Below, piece after piece: positions 49,138 through 56,441 of a stretch of DNA of 64,000 nt. Source of the stretch: UBA11090 sp035560555 (GTDB taxonomy: Bacteria > Spirochaetota > Spirochaetia > Treponematales > Rectinemataceae); the NCBI GenBank assembly GCA_035560555.1, contig DATMZF010000054.1:62001-126000 (forward strand), in the 5' to 3' direction. The stretch's first letter is position 1. Every line of letters starts with the position of its first letter. The notes below the pieces were generated by a model. The model was given only the letters and a program-made list of their open reading frames with translations, was not told where the DNA came from and made no database searches. The position numbers and the translations under genes are program-made.

Positions 49138-49992
49138 TCAACCCTTGACCGAACCCGCCATCATGCCGCGGATGAAGTATTTCTGCACCAGGATGAAGAA
49201 CACCATGAGGGGCAGGGCCGAAATAGCCATGCCGGCGAGCAGGGGGCCCCAGTCTATCTGCAGCGCGTCCCTGAAACTCATGAGACCCGCGGGTATCGTC
49301 CTGTATTTGTTCGAGTCGATGAAGATGATGGCGAAGAGGAACTCGTTCCAGGCGTAGTAGGCCGTGAGGATGGCGCTCGTGAGGAGTATGGGCCTGGACA
49401 TCGGAAGGAAAATCTTCGAGAAGGTCTGGACGCTCGTGCAGCCGTCCAGCGTGGCCGACTCCTCGATCTCCTTGGGCACGCTCAGGAAAAAGGTGCGTAT
49501 GAGGAGGGTGTTGAGGGGAAGCCTGAAAGCCACATAGGGAACGATGAGGGCGAGATAGGTATTCCTGATCTTCAGCGCCGTAAGGAGGCCGTAGAGGGGA
49601 ACGAGGCAGACCTGCGGATTCAGCATCATGCCGCCCATGATGGCGATGAGAACGTACTTGAGCCAGGGAGCCTTATACCTGGCGAGGCCGTAGGCGCAGA
49701 GCGAGGAGAGGGCGAGAACGCCCGCTATGGTGCTCAAGGTCACGATGAGGCTGTTGACGAAATAGCCCGAAATGCCCCTGTTCCACGCGTTGGCGTAGTT
49801 CTGCCATTGGGGAACCGTCGGAAGTGCCCAGATGTTGAGGGTGATATCCTCGGTGGTCTTGAGCGAGGACATGACGACCCAGAAAAGCGGGTATGCCACC
49901 ATCACGAAGCCGATGCAGAGGACGATGAGGATGAGTATCTGCGCCGGTCCGATGGAATTCCTCTTATATCGGAAAAGACTCGCGTTGGTCAT
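49138..49992 (-). CDS. frlM: Sugar ABC transporter permease (MalG type), probable FrlM
   Basis: A 284-residue inner-membrane permease of the carbohydrate CUT1 family. Six hydrophobic segments are visible, the first at about residues 18-40 (ILILIVLCIGFVMVAYPLFW). The EAA coupling motif reads EIEESATLDGCTSVQTFSKI followed by FLPMSRPIL (about 185-213). It ends with a GMMAGSVKG tail typical of MalG-like subunits. It pairs with the permease encoded 3 bases upstream. Operon order and family suggest fructoselysine import, as for B. subtilis FrlM. No ATPase gene lies in the operon. Confidence 0.88.
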   Translation of the reverse strand: MTNASLFRYKRNSIGPAQILILIVLCIGFVMVAYPLFWVVMSSLKTTEDITLNIWALPTVPQWQNYANAWNRGISGYFVNSLIVTLSTIAGVLALSSLCAYGLARYKAPWLKYVLIAIMGGMMLNPQVCLVPLYGLLTALKIRNTYLALIVPYVAFRLPLNTLLIRTFFLSVPKEIEESATLDGCTSVQTFSKIFLPMSRPILLTSAILTAYYAWNEFLFAIIFIDSNKYRTIPAGLMSFRDALQIDWGPLLAGMAISALPLMVFFILVQKYFIRGMMAGSVKG

Positions 49993-49995
49993 GGT

Positions 49996-50886
49996 TCAGT
50001 CCTCCCCGCTCTTGAATGCCTTGAGCTGCACGACCGAGAGGGCGGCCGAGATCAGGAAGATGACGACGGCGATCGTGGACGCGTAGCCCATCATGTCCTT
50101 GAAAAAGCCCGACTGGTACATGTGCACCGCCAGCGTCATGGAACTGGTGCCCGGGCCTCCGCCCTTGGTGAGGATGTAGGGCTCGTTGAAGACGAGGAAG
50201 GATCCCGTCACCGTTATGACCGAGGTGACGAAGAACATTTCCTTGACCTGGGGAAGCGTGATGACGAAAAATCTGCGGAGCTTGCCGGCCCCGTCTATCT
50301 CGGCGGCCTCGTAGAGTTCCTCGGGAATCTTCTGGATCGCGACGATGAAGAGCATCATGACGTAGCCGACGCTCTGCCATTGGGAGACGGCTATCGTCGC
50401 CCAGATCGCCGTCTTTCCCGAACCCAGCCAGGGCCTGGCCCAGGAACCGAGGCCGACAAGGGTGAGGAAGTTGTTGAGAATGCCGTCTATCGGGCTGTAG
50501 ATGAAGCCGAAGAGCAGGCAGATTACCGAAATGGATATGACCACGGGGAGGAAGAAGGTGGTGCGGAAGAAGGGCGAGACACGCCTCAGGGCTTTATCCT
50601 CCAGGACGGCCGCGAGCACCAGCCCCCAGCACACCTGGATGATGACGGAAACGATGGCGTAGCGCAGGTTGTTTCTCAGCGCCGTGAGGACGACGCCGTC
50701 CTTGAGCAGCATCCTGTAATTCTCCAGGCCTATGAAAATCTTCTCGGGAGAGAAGGCCGAAAACCTGAAGAAGCTGTAAATCACGTTCTGCACGAGAGGG
50801 TAATAGACGAATACCCCCAGCATGAGGACGCAAGGCAGGACGAAGCCGAGGGGCTCCACCGTCGACCGAAGTCTTCTCGAGATCAT
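49996..50886 (-). CDS. frlN: Sugar ABC transporter permease (MalF type), probable FrlN
   Basis: A 296-residue CUT1-family permease with six hydrophobic segments, starting FVLPCVLMLGVFVYYPLVQN (about residues 14-33). The EAA loop is PEELYEAAEIDGAGKLRRFF (about 199-218), followed by VITLPQVKEM. It forms the transmembrane channel with the downstream FrlM-type subunit and receives ligand from the binding protein encoded upstream. A strong hairpin sits in the 74-base gap between its gene and that of the binding protein. Confidence 0.88.
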   Translation of the reverse strand: MISRRLRSTVEPLGFVLPCVLMLGVFVYYPLVQNVIYSFFRFSAFSPEKIFIGLENYRMLLKDGVVLTALRNNLRYAIVSVIIQVCWGLVLAAVLEDKALRRVSPFFRTTFFLPVVISISVICLLFGFIYSPIDGILNNFLTLVGLGSWARPWLGSGKTAIWATIAVSQWQSVGYVMMLFIVAIQKIPEELYEAAEIDGAGKLRRFFVITLPQVKEMFFVTSVITVTGSFLVFNEPYILTKGGGPGTSSMTLAVHMYQSGFFKDMMGYASTIAVVIFLISAALSVVQLKAFKSGED

Positions 50887-50915
50887 GTAAAGGCTCCTCC
50901 CCTATCCATAAGCAA

Positions 50916-50943
50916 GGGGACGCGGGGCTTGCCCCGCGTCCCC
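50916..50943. repeat. Perfect 13-bp inverted repeat between binding protein and permease genes
   Basis: GGGGACGCGGGGC (50916-50928) and GCCCCGCGTCCCC (50931-50943) are exact inverted repeats with two bases between them. On the transcribed minus strand the stem starts about 17 bases after the binding-protein stop. There is no T run after it, so it is not a classical terminator. Comparable hairpins after binding-protein genes protect mRNA ends from exonucleases or reduce read-through. Confidence 0.85.
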
Positions 50944-50960
50944 CGATTCTAGCACGGCGA

Positions 50961-52232
50961 TTACTTTTTCGCTTCGCTTCTCACAACCTTGGCGGCGGCC
51001 TGAGCGTCGGCCATCACCTGATCGATGGTCTTGTCGCCCGTCGCGATGGCCTGGGAACCGCGCATGAAGGCATCGGCGACCTTGATGTTGACCGCGTTGT
51101 CGAACCAGGGCATGGAACCCTTTACGCCGAGGATGAGGTCGATCGCGCCCATGAGAGCCGGGTAGGAGTTATCCTTGTTGACGGCGCCGATGACGGCCAC
51201 GGGAGCGCCCACGTCCTTCACGAACTTGATCATGTTCTCCTTGGAGAGGAGGAACTTGAAGAATTTCTCGGCGGCTTCGGGATTCTTGCTGGTGTTGGAC
51301 ATCATGAAGCCCTCGGGAGCTCCGGTGAGAAGCCCGGGGTCGCCCTTTCCGTCGGCGAAGGCGGGGAAGTTGAAGTAGCCGAAATCGGGTTTGGACTTGG
51401 CGTTGTTGATATAGGAGAACTCGGCCAGCTGGAGGTAGATCAGGGGGAGCTTCCCGGCGATGAACTGGTTGCGCACTTCGGTGTGGCTCAGGGAGGTGGC
51501 GTTCGGGCCCATGTAGCTCACGAGTTTCTGGAAGCGCTCGAGGACGACCTTGTAGCCGGGATTGGTGAACTCGCCGGTGGCTTCGACATAGTCCTTCGCG
51601 AGGACTTCGGCCGGGAGATAGCGCTGGAACATCGTGCCCTGGTAGTGGGAGATCGCCCAGGCGTCGGAGAGGCCTTCGAGGAGGGGAACGGCGTATCCCT
51701 TGGCTTTCAGGGTGTCGAGGGTCTTGAGTAGCTCGTCCCAGGTCTTGGGTTCCTTGGCGATTCCGGCTTTCTCGAACATATCCTTGTTGTAGACGAAGAC
51801 CTTGCCGTCGATCGTCAGCGGCATGCCGTAGGTCACGCCGTCGAAGCTGAAGGGCTTGATCTGTGACTGTATGAAGGAATTCGCGAAAGCCTTGTCCTTG
51901 GCGAGCATGTCGTTGAGGGATTTGACCTTGCCGGATTTCACGAGATTGGCCGCGAAGCTGTCGGACCAGGAGAGGAAGACGTCGGGGACGTCGTTCGAGG
52001 AGATGAGGACGCGGATTTTCTCCTTGTAGGCATCGTTGACGACGCTGTCCATCTCGATCTTGATATTGGGATTCTGCTTCTCGAACTCGGCCACTACCTG
52101 GTTGAAGTAGCTGTATCGCGGTTCCATCGGCCAGCGGTGGAAGAAGCGGATCGTCACCTTGCCGCTCTGCGCCGCGGCGAAGGACACCGTCATGGCGAGC
52201 AGGACGGATACGGCTAATAGTTTCTTGAACAT
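50961..52232 (-). CDS. frlO: Sugar-type ABC transporter solute-binding protein, probable FrlO
   Basis: A 423-residue exported protein with a Sec signal peptide (MFKKLLAVSVLLAMTVSFAA, cut after AQ or nearby) and no lipobox. The mature part is a family 1 extracellular binding protein: TIRFFHRWPMEPRYSYFNQV, VVAEFEKQNPNIKIEMDS, FLSWSDSFAANLV, PLTIDGKVFVYNKDMFEKAG (about residues 128-147) and a WAISHYQ stretch. It would capture Amadori sugar amines in the periplasm. Linkage to frlB, frlD and the two permeases supports this; the binding site itself cannot be assigned from sequence. Confidence 0.88.
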   Translation of the reverse strand: MFKKLLAVSVLLAMTVSFAAAQSGKVTIRFFHRWPMEPRYSYFNQVVAEFEKQNPNIKIEMDSVVNDAYKEKIRVLISSNDVPDVFLSWSDSFAANLVKSGKVKSLNDMLAKDKAFANSFIQSQIKPFSFDGVTYGMPLTIDGKVFVYNKDMFEKAGIAKEPKTWDELLKTLDTLKAKGYAVPLLEGLSDAWAISHYQGTMFQRYLPAEVLAKDYVEATGEFTNPGYKVVLERFQKLVSYMGPNATSLSHTEVRNQFIAGKLPLIYLQLAEFSYINNAKSKPDFGYFNFPAFADGKGDPGLLTGAPEGFMMSNTSKNPEAAEKFFKFLLSKENMIKFVKDVGAPVAVIGAVNKDNSYPALMGAIDLILGVKGSMPWFDNAVNIKVADAFMRGSQAIATGDKTIDQVMADAQAAAKVVRSEAKK

Positions 52233-52321
52233 GAAAGCCTCCTATGTATCGTGCTGCCCCGCGCCAGGCGCGAGGCGTAGCTACCTACCGTAAATGCCCG
52301 AATGGAGGCTGATGCCCGCGG

Positions 52322-52358
52322 TCGGGCCATCGCGACGACATTCGGGCCATCGCGACGA
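52322..52358 (-). repeat. 17-bp direct repeat just after the frlB stop
   Basis: TCGGGCCATCGCGACGA (plus-strand reading) occurs at 52322-52338 and 52342-52358, with CAT between. The second copy ends one base from the frlB stop. It looks like a short duplication in the 126-base frlB-frlO gap. The rest of that gap has the frlO ribosome site and a GCGCCAGGCGC hairpin. Confidence 0.8.
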
Positions 52359-53333
52359 TCAGTATTCCATTTTCCACATATAGCGGCGCACCGAAAGAGG
52401 ATGCCCGCGGTGTTCGGCGAGGCGCTCGGCGTAGACCCGGAGCACGGCGCCGAAGATGGGCGCCGAGAGGTAACTCTTCAGGCTCGCGTCGATGCCGGTC
52501 CAGTCGAAGTCCTCGGCGTCCACCACCGTCACCTTCTTCGAGAATTTCGACGCGAAGGCGAGCGCCCGCTCGTCCAGCGGCCTCGTCTCCCCCGCCGTCT
52601 TCATGAGAAGGAAGGGAACGTCGTAATCCGTGATCTCGAAGGGTCCGTGGAAATATTCGCCCGAGTGGATGGCGGCGGAGTGGACCCACTGCATCTCCTG
52701 GAGGAGGCAGATGGCGAAGGAATAGGCCTCGCCGTAGACGGGGCCGGAGCCCATGGTATAGATGATGGGCTCGCGCTTGTGGCTCGAGCCGAAATCATCG
52801 GCGACGGCGGTGAACTTGGCCTTGTTGCGGGCGAAGATGCCCTGGAGGCCTTTGATGTTCTCGAGAGCGGTCTTGTAGAGCGGTTTCGGCTGGATCGCGT
52901 CCAGGATGCCGAACATGAAGCGGAGCGCCATGCCCGCGCGGTGGTCATAGGCGTCGGCCTCGGGACCCCAGTCGTAGTGGAGGTTGTACTCGGCGGCCAG
53001 CCAGAGGGGTGAATCCACCTTGAAGGAATAGGCGACGGTGAGGGCGCCTTTCCGGCGCGCGAAGGCCGTGGCCTCGACGGTTTCCGGCGTGTTGCCCGAG
53101 TGGCTGCAGGTTATGACGAGGGAATCCTTTCCCAGTCCCTTGGGATCGCGATGGATGAACTCGTTGGAGGATAGGACGAAAGAAGGGATCGCCGTCTCCC
53201 TGTCGATCAGGTACTGCTGATTGTACATATAGGCGAGAGAGCCTCCGCAGGCGACAAAGTAAATATTTTTGGGATTTCTCCGCTTTACAGCCTCAATAGC
53301 CTGGACTAGCAATGCTCCATGGTCGACGGTCAT
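52359..53333 (-). CDS. frlB: Fructoselysine 6-phosphate deglycase (SIS domain)
   Basis: A 324-residue protein with tandem SIS domains, like the isomerase half of glucosamine-6-phosphate synthase. It has KNIYFVACGGSLAYMYNQQY (about residues 22-41), VITCSHSGNTPETVEA (about 73-88), YTMGSGPVYGEAYSFA and SGEYFHGPFEITDYDVPFL, and ends RRYMWKMEY, close to the C-terminus of E. coli FrlB. It splits fructoselysine 6-phosphate to glucose 6-phosphate and lysine. The ATG at 53333 has GAGAGGAA five bases upstream and is preferred to 53348. It is the first gene of the operon, in the order B, O, N, M, D known from Bacillus subtilis. Confidence 0.9.
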   Translation of the reverse strand: MTVDHGALLVQAIEAVKRRNPKNIYFVACGGSLAYMYNQQYLIDRETAIPSFVLSSNEFIHRDPKGLGKDSLVITCSHSGNTPETVEATAFARRKGALTVAYSFKVDSPLWLAAEYNLHYDWGPEADAYDHRAGMALRFMFGILDAIQPKPLYKTALENIKGLQGIFARNKAKFTAVADDFGSSHKREPIIYTMGSGPVYGEAYSFAICLLQEMQWVHSAAIHSGEYFHGPFEITDYDVPFLLMKTAGETRPLDERALAFASKFSKKVTVVDAEDFDWTGIDASLKSYLSAPIFGAVLRVYAERLAEHRGHPLSVRRYMWKMEY

Positions 53334-53357
53334 CGGGATTCCTCTCATATGTCATTA

Positions 53358-53379
53358 TAATACATCTTATGATGTATTA
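53358..53379. promoter_or_regulatory. Palindromic operator of the frl operon
   Basis: TAATACATC (53358-53366) and GATGTATTA (53371-53379) are perfect inverted repeats with a TTAT spacer. The site starts at the predicted transcription start of the frlB promoter and lies between it and the gene, an ideal position for repression by the operon's GntR/UTRA regulator. Confidence 0.65.
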
Positions 53380-53385
53380 AGTCGT

Positions 53386-53413
53386 ATTGTATTTCGTTTT
53401 TCGGATTTGTCAA
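53386..53413 (-). promoter_or_regulatory. Sigma70-type promoter of the frl operon
   Basis: On the minus strand a perfect TTGACA (53413-53408) and TACAAT (53391-53386, five of six consensus) are 16 bases apart. The predicted start, near 53379, is at the edge of the palindrome and about 46 bases before the frlB ATG at 53333. Confidence 0.75.
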
Positions 53414-53457
53414 GACGAAAAAAGCGGGAATTGTCATTTTTTTGGAAAAGGCGGGAT

Positions 53458-54228
53458 CTAGCGCGGGGAAGCCGCCGGATAGGCCGTGGGCACCTGCCCC
53501 ATGCCGAACTCGACGCCGAAGGCCTCCTCGAGGAACTCAGGCTTGAGCACCTCGGAAGGAAGGCCCATGCGCAGGAGACGGCGCTGTCCGAGCATGAGGA
53601 TGGTGTCGGCGAGGGAGCGCGCGAGCGCCATGTCGTGGGTGGTGAAGACGATGGTCTTGCCCTTGGAGGCCAGGGAGGCGAGCTCGCGCGCGACACGCTG
53701 GGCATTGGCGGGATCGAGGAGGGATGTCGGTTCGTCGAGGAGGAGGATTTCCGCTTCCTGGGCAAGGCAGCGCGCTATCCTGACAAGCTGGTATTCGCCG
53801 CCGGATATTTCGCCCGCCCTGCGCCCGGCGAGGGACTCCAGCCCTAGTTCCGAAAGCGCGCCGAGGGCCGCCGCCTCATCGTCCGCGTCGGGCTGCGCGA
53901 GCGCCTCGATATGGGGAGCCCTGCCCATGAGGACGAACTCCAAGACCTTGTAATTGAAGGGAAGCCGCTCGATTTGGGGAAGGAAGGCGATTTTTTTGGC
54001 TAGGGCGCGCGGGGAAATCTCGCGCACCGAGACGCCGTCGAGAAGAATCCGTCCCGAGCCGGCGGCGAGCCTCCCTCCCAGCAGCGACAGGAGAGTCGTT
54101 TTGCCGGCTCCATTGGCGCCGAGGATAGCCAGCTTCTTCCCATCGCCTACGCCGAAGGAGATATCCTCCAGGATAGGTCCCCGCCTTTCGCGCGAAAAAG
54201 CGAGATTCCGGATATCGAGCCCACTCAT
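53458..54228 (-). CDS. FecE/BtuD-type ABC transporter ATP-binding protein
   Basis: A 256-residue single ABC ATPase. Walker A is LAILGANGAGKTTLLSLLGG (about residues 32-51), the signature ISGGEYQLVRIARCLA (about 139-154), Walker B EILLLDEPTSLLDP (about 158) and the H-loop VFTTHDMA (about 195). It energises import by the FecCD-type permease encoded 30 bases upstream. The family carries iron siderophores, heme, cobalamin, molybdate/tungstate and other metal chelates. It is last in its three-gene operon, and the frl promoter lies just past its stop. Confidence 0.9.
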   Translation of the reverse strand: MSGLDIRNLAFSRERRGPILEDISFGVGDGKKLAILGANGAGKTTLLSLLGGRLAAGSGRILLDGVSVREISPRALAKKIAFLPQIERLPFNYKVLEFVLMGRAPHIEALAQPDADDEAAALGALSELGLESLAGRRAGEISGGEYQLVRIARCLAQEAEILLLDEPTSLLDPANAQRVARELASLASKGKTIVFTTHDMALARSLADTILMLGQRRLLRMGLPSEVLKPEFLEEAFGVEFGMGQVPTAYPAASPR

Positions 54229-54258
54229 CGTGTCAACTCCCTCATCGCGTTGACCACT

Positions 54259-55281
54259 TCACCTGGCGAGTTCCGTCGAGCGGGAAGCGAGCAGCGCGCA
54301 GAACGCGATAGCGCCGAGCAGGGCGGTCACGATACCAAGAGGCAGTTCGCCAGGGAATAGCGTCCGCGCGAGACCGTCGGCCGCGAGGGCGAATATAGCC
54401 CCGCCGGCCATGGATAGGGGAATGGAGTTCCTCCCCTCGGAACCAGCGTAAAGGCGCGCCACGTGGGGCACGACAAGCCCTATCCACGAGACGATGCCGC
54501 AGGCCGCCGTCACCGCCGCCACGCCAGTGGCCGCGATCATCGCGATGGCGGCGCGCTCTATCTCGGGACGCAGGCCCATCGATCGGCTCACTTCGTCGTC
54601 CAGGGAAAGAAGCGTGGCCCTCCATCTCATCAGATAGAGGAATCCGAGCGAGAAAAGCGAGATGGGCGCTATGGTCCAGAACCTCTGCCAGCCCATCGCC
54701 GTGAGCGAGCCCATCGTCCAGAAGACGATATCGGGCAGCTGGGACAGAGGATCGGCGACGTATTTCACGGCCGCGAGGAGGGAAGAGAAGAAGGCGGAAA
54801 CGGCCAGGCCCGCGAGAATGAGGCGCAGCACCTGTCCGCCGAATCTGAAGCGTTTCGAGAGGGCTAAGCTCGCTCCCAGCGCCGCGAGCGCCATGGCGAA
54901 GGATGAGAGCGAGACGAAGGCGTTGAGGGCGAACCCGGAGAGAAGGGCCTTGAGGGGCTGCCAGGATCCGGCCACGAGCGCCATGGCCGCCCCGAAAGCC
55001 GCGCCCTGGGAGACGCCCAAGAAGCCTGAGTCCACGAGAGGATTGCCGAAGATCGCCTGGAAAGCCGCCCCCGACCCGCCCAGCACCGCCCCGAGGAGAA
55101 TGGCTCCCAGGGCGCGCGGCAGCCTGATGGAGAGGAAAATGCGCCTCGCCGTCTCGTCGGAGAAAAGTAGGCTCGGTTTCATGAATCCCGGCCCGGGATA
55201 TCGCCCCGCGAACAGATAGAGAACGAGCGTCGCCGCGAGAAGGACGGCGAAGGTCAGGCGGATCGATCGGGGGGCTTTCAT
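54259..55281 (-). CDS. FecCD-type metal/metal-chelate ABC transporter permease
   Basis: A 340-residue inner-membrane permease with about nine or ten hydrophobic segments, matching FecCD/BtuC. Landmarks are FLSIRLPRALGAILLGAVLGGSG-type text (about residues 50-72), NPLVDSGFLGVSQGAAFGAA (about 76-95), a LDDEVSRSMGL loop (about 227-237, contact to the ATPase), and SWIGLVVPHVARLYAG (about 265-280). It works as a homodimer with the ATPase downstream. The substrate is not identifiable from the permease. Confidence 0.92.
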   Translation of the reverse strand: MKAPRSIRLTFAVLLAATLVLYLFAGRYPGPGFMKPSLLFSDETARRIFLSIRLPRALGAILLGAVLGGSGAAFQAIFGNPLVDSGFLGVSQGAAFGAAMALVAGSWQPLKALLSGFALNAFVSLSSFAMALAALGASLALSKRFRFGGQVLRLILAGLAVSAFFSSLLAAVKYVADPLSQLPDIVFWTMGSLTAMGWQRFWTIAPISLFSLGFLYLMRWRATLLSLDDEVSRSMGLRPEIERAAIAMIAATGVAAVTAACGIVSWIGLVVPHVARLYAGSEGRNSIPLSMAGGAIFALAADGLARTLFPGELPLGIVTALLGAIAFCALLASRSTELAR

Positions 55282-55301
55282 CGGCTTGGGATCTTCAGGC
55301 T

Positions 55302-56399
55302 TCAGTCGTTCAAGTCGCCGGCGAGTTTAGGCGCCACCGTGGCGTCGAAGGCGGCGGCGTCCATGCCATACATGATCGAGAAAAACGCCCTCGCTTCCGC
55401 GAGGATGGGTTTGTCGGCGAACTGGGCCGGATAAAGCTTGCCCGCCATCCACTCGAGGCCGATGATCCAGCGCGTATCGGGTTGGTCCCAGGAGTAGAAA
55501 TCCTGGGCGAAGCCATAAACGGCCCCGTTTTTCACGGCGGCTACGCGGGAAAGCCTCGCGTCGGAGGAGAAAATCCTGGCCGAAGCCGCGGCGTTCGCCC
55601 TGTAGTTGACGACGAACACCGCGTCGGGATTCCAGGCCGCTATCTGTTCGGGATTCACCTTCGCCCAGCCCGAGCCGGGGTTGGCGCCCATCCAGACGGG
55701 GATGCCCCCGGCGAGCTCCACGAGCCTCGTCTGCATCCACGATGCGGGAGGCACTTCCCACACGCCCTCGGTCGGATTGGCCGCCTGAACGAGAAGAACC
55801 TTTGGTTTCGCGGCCTTGCCGGCCCCCTGCGCGGCAAAAGCCCCCTGGGCCACGGAGGCTCCCTGAACCGCGCCCCCACCCTGAGCCACGGCCTTCTCCA
55901 CGCGCTTCGCGATCTCTGCCAGCGCGTTCCTATAGAAGGAGACTATCTCATCGGCCCTCGCCTTCTGGCCCAGGAAATCGCCCAGCCTCGCGATATCGGC
56001 CTCGTAGTCCTCTGGCGTTTCCAGGTTCAAGTATACCTGCTTGATGCCCAGGGCATCGAGCGAAGGCCCGAGGCTCTTCTTCATCGCTGCCTTGAGTATC
56101 ACCGTGTCGGGCTTGAGCGAGGCATAAGCCTCCACCCCCGCGGTCTTGTCGATGACCGGCTTCTTCAAAAAACTACTATCGATGGCGGAGAGGAAGGTGC
56201 CCAGGCCCTGGTCGGCTCCGGCCACGGCGATGACGCGCCTGCCCACGTCGGGGAAAAGATATACGGCGTCGGCGACCATGATCACCGCCTTCCCCCCGAG
56301 AACGAGACGCTGCTGGGCGAAAGGCGATGTTGTCGCCGCGAAGAGCAAGAACGCCGCGATGGCCGCTCTGGCGGCCTTTTTGATGTTGTTTGTTTTCAT
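55302..56399 (-). CDS. FepB/BtuF-type periplasmic binding protein of a metal or metal-chelate importer
   Basis: A 365-residue exported protein with a Sec signal peptide (KKAARAAIAAFLLFAATTSP, cleaved after FA). It has the two-lobe, single-helix class III binding protein pattern: AVYLFPDVGRRVIAVAGAD, LKPDTVILKAAMK, IKQVYLNLETPEDY, NPDAVFVVNYRAN and FYSWDQPDTRWIIGLEWMA. A Gly/Ala/Gln-rich insert with repeated AQG units (about residues 175-200) interrupts the connecting region and is unusual. Substrates of this class include siderophores, cobalamin and, in the MolA type, molybdate or tungstate. The abundance of molybdenum enzymes in this genome makes the last attractive but unproven. Confidence 0.85.
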   Translation of the reverse strand: MKTNNIKKAARAAIAAFLLFAATTSPFAQQRLVLGGKAVIMVADAVYLFPDVGRRVIAVAGADQGLGTFLSAIDSSFLKKPVIDKTAGVEAYASLKPDTVILKAAMKKSLGPSLDALGIKQVYLNLETPEDYEADIARLGDFLGQKARADEIVSFYRNALAEIAKRVEKAVAQGGGAVQGASVAQGAFAAQGAGKAAKPKVLLVQAANPTEGVWEVPPASWMQTRLVELAGGIPVWMGANPGSGWAKVNPEQIAAWNPDAVFVVNYRANAAASARIFSSDARLSRVAAVKNGAVYGFAQDFYSWDQPDTRWIIGLEWMAGKLYPAQFADKPILAEARAFFSIMYGMDAAAFDATVAPKLAGDLND

Positions 56400-56441
56400 G
56401 TATTCCAGCCTACTCCAAGCCTATCCCTTCGTCAATGAAAA

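Noticed and set aside
53401..53457. Terminator for the FecE-type gene formed by CCCGC and T runs
   Set aside because: The two GC blocks are direct repeats on the transcribed strand, not inverted, so they do not form a stem. The T runs alone are insufficient.
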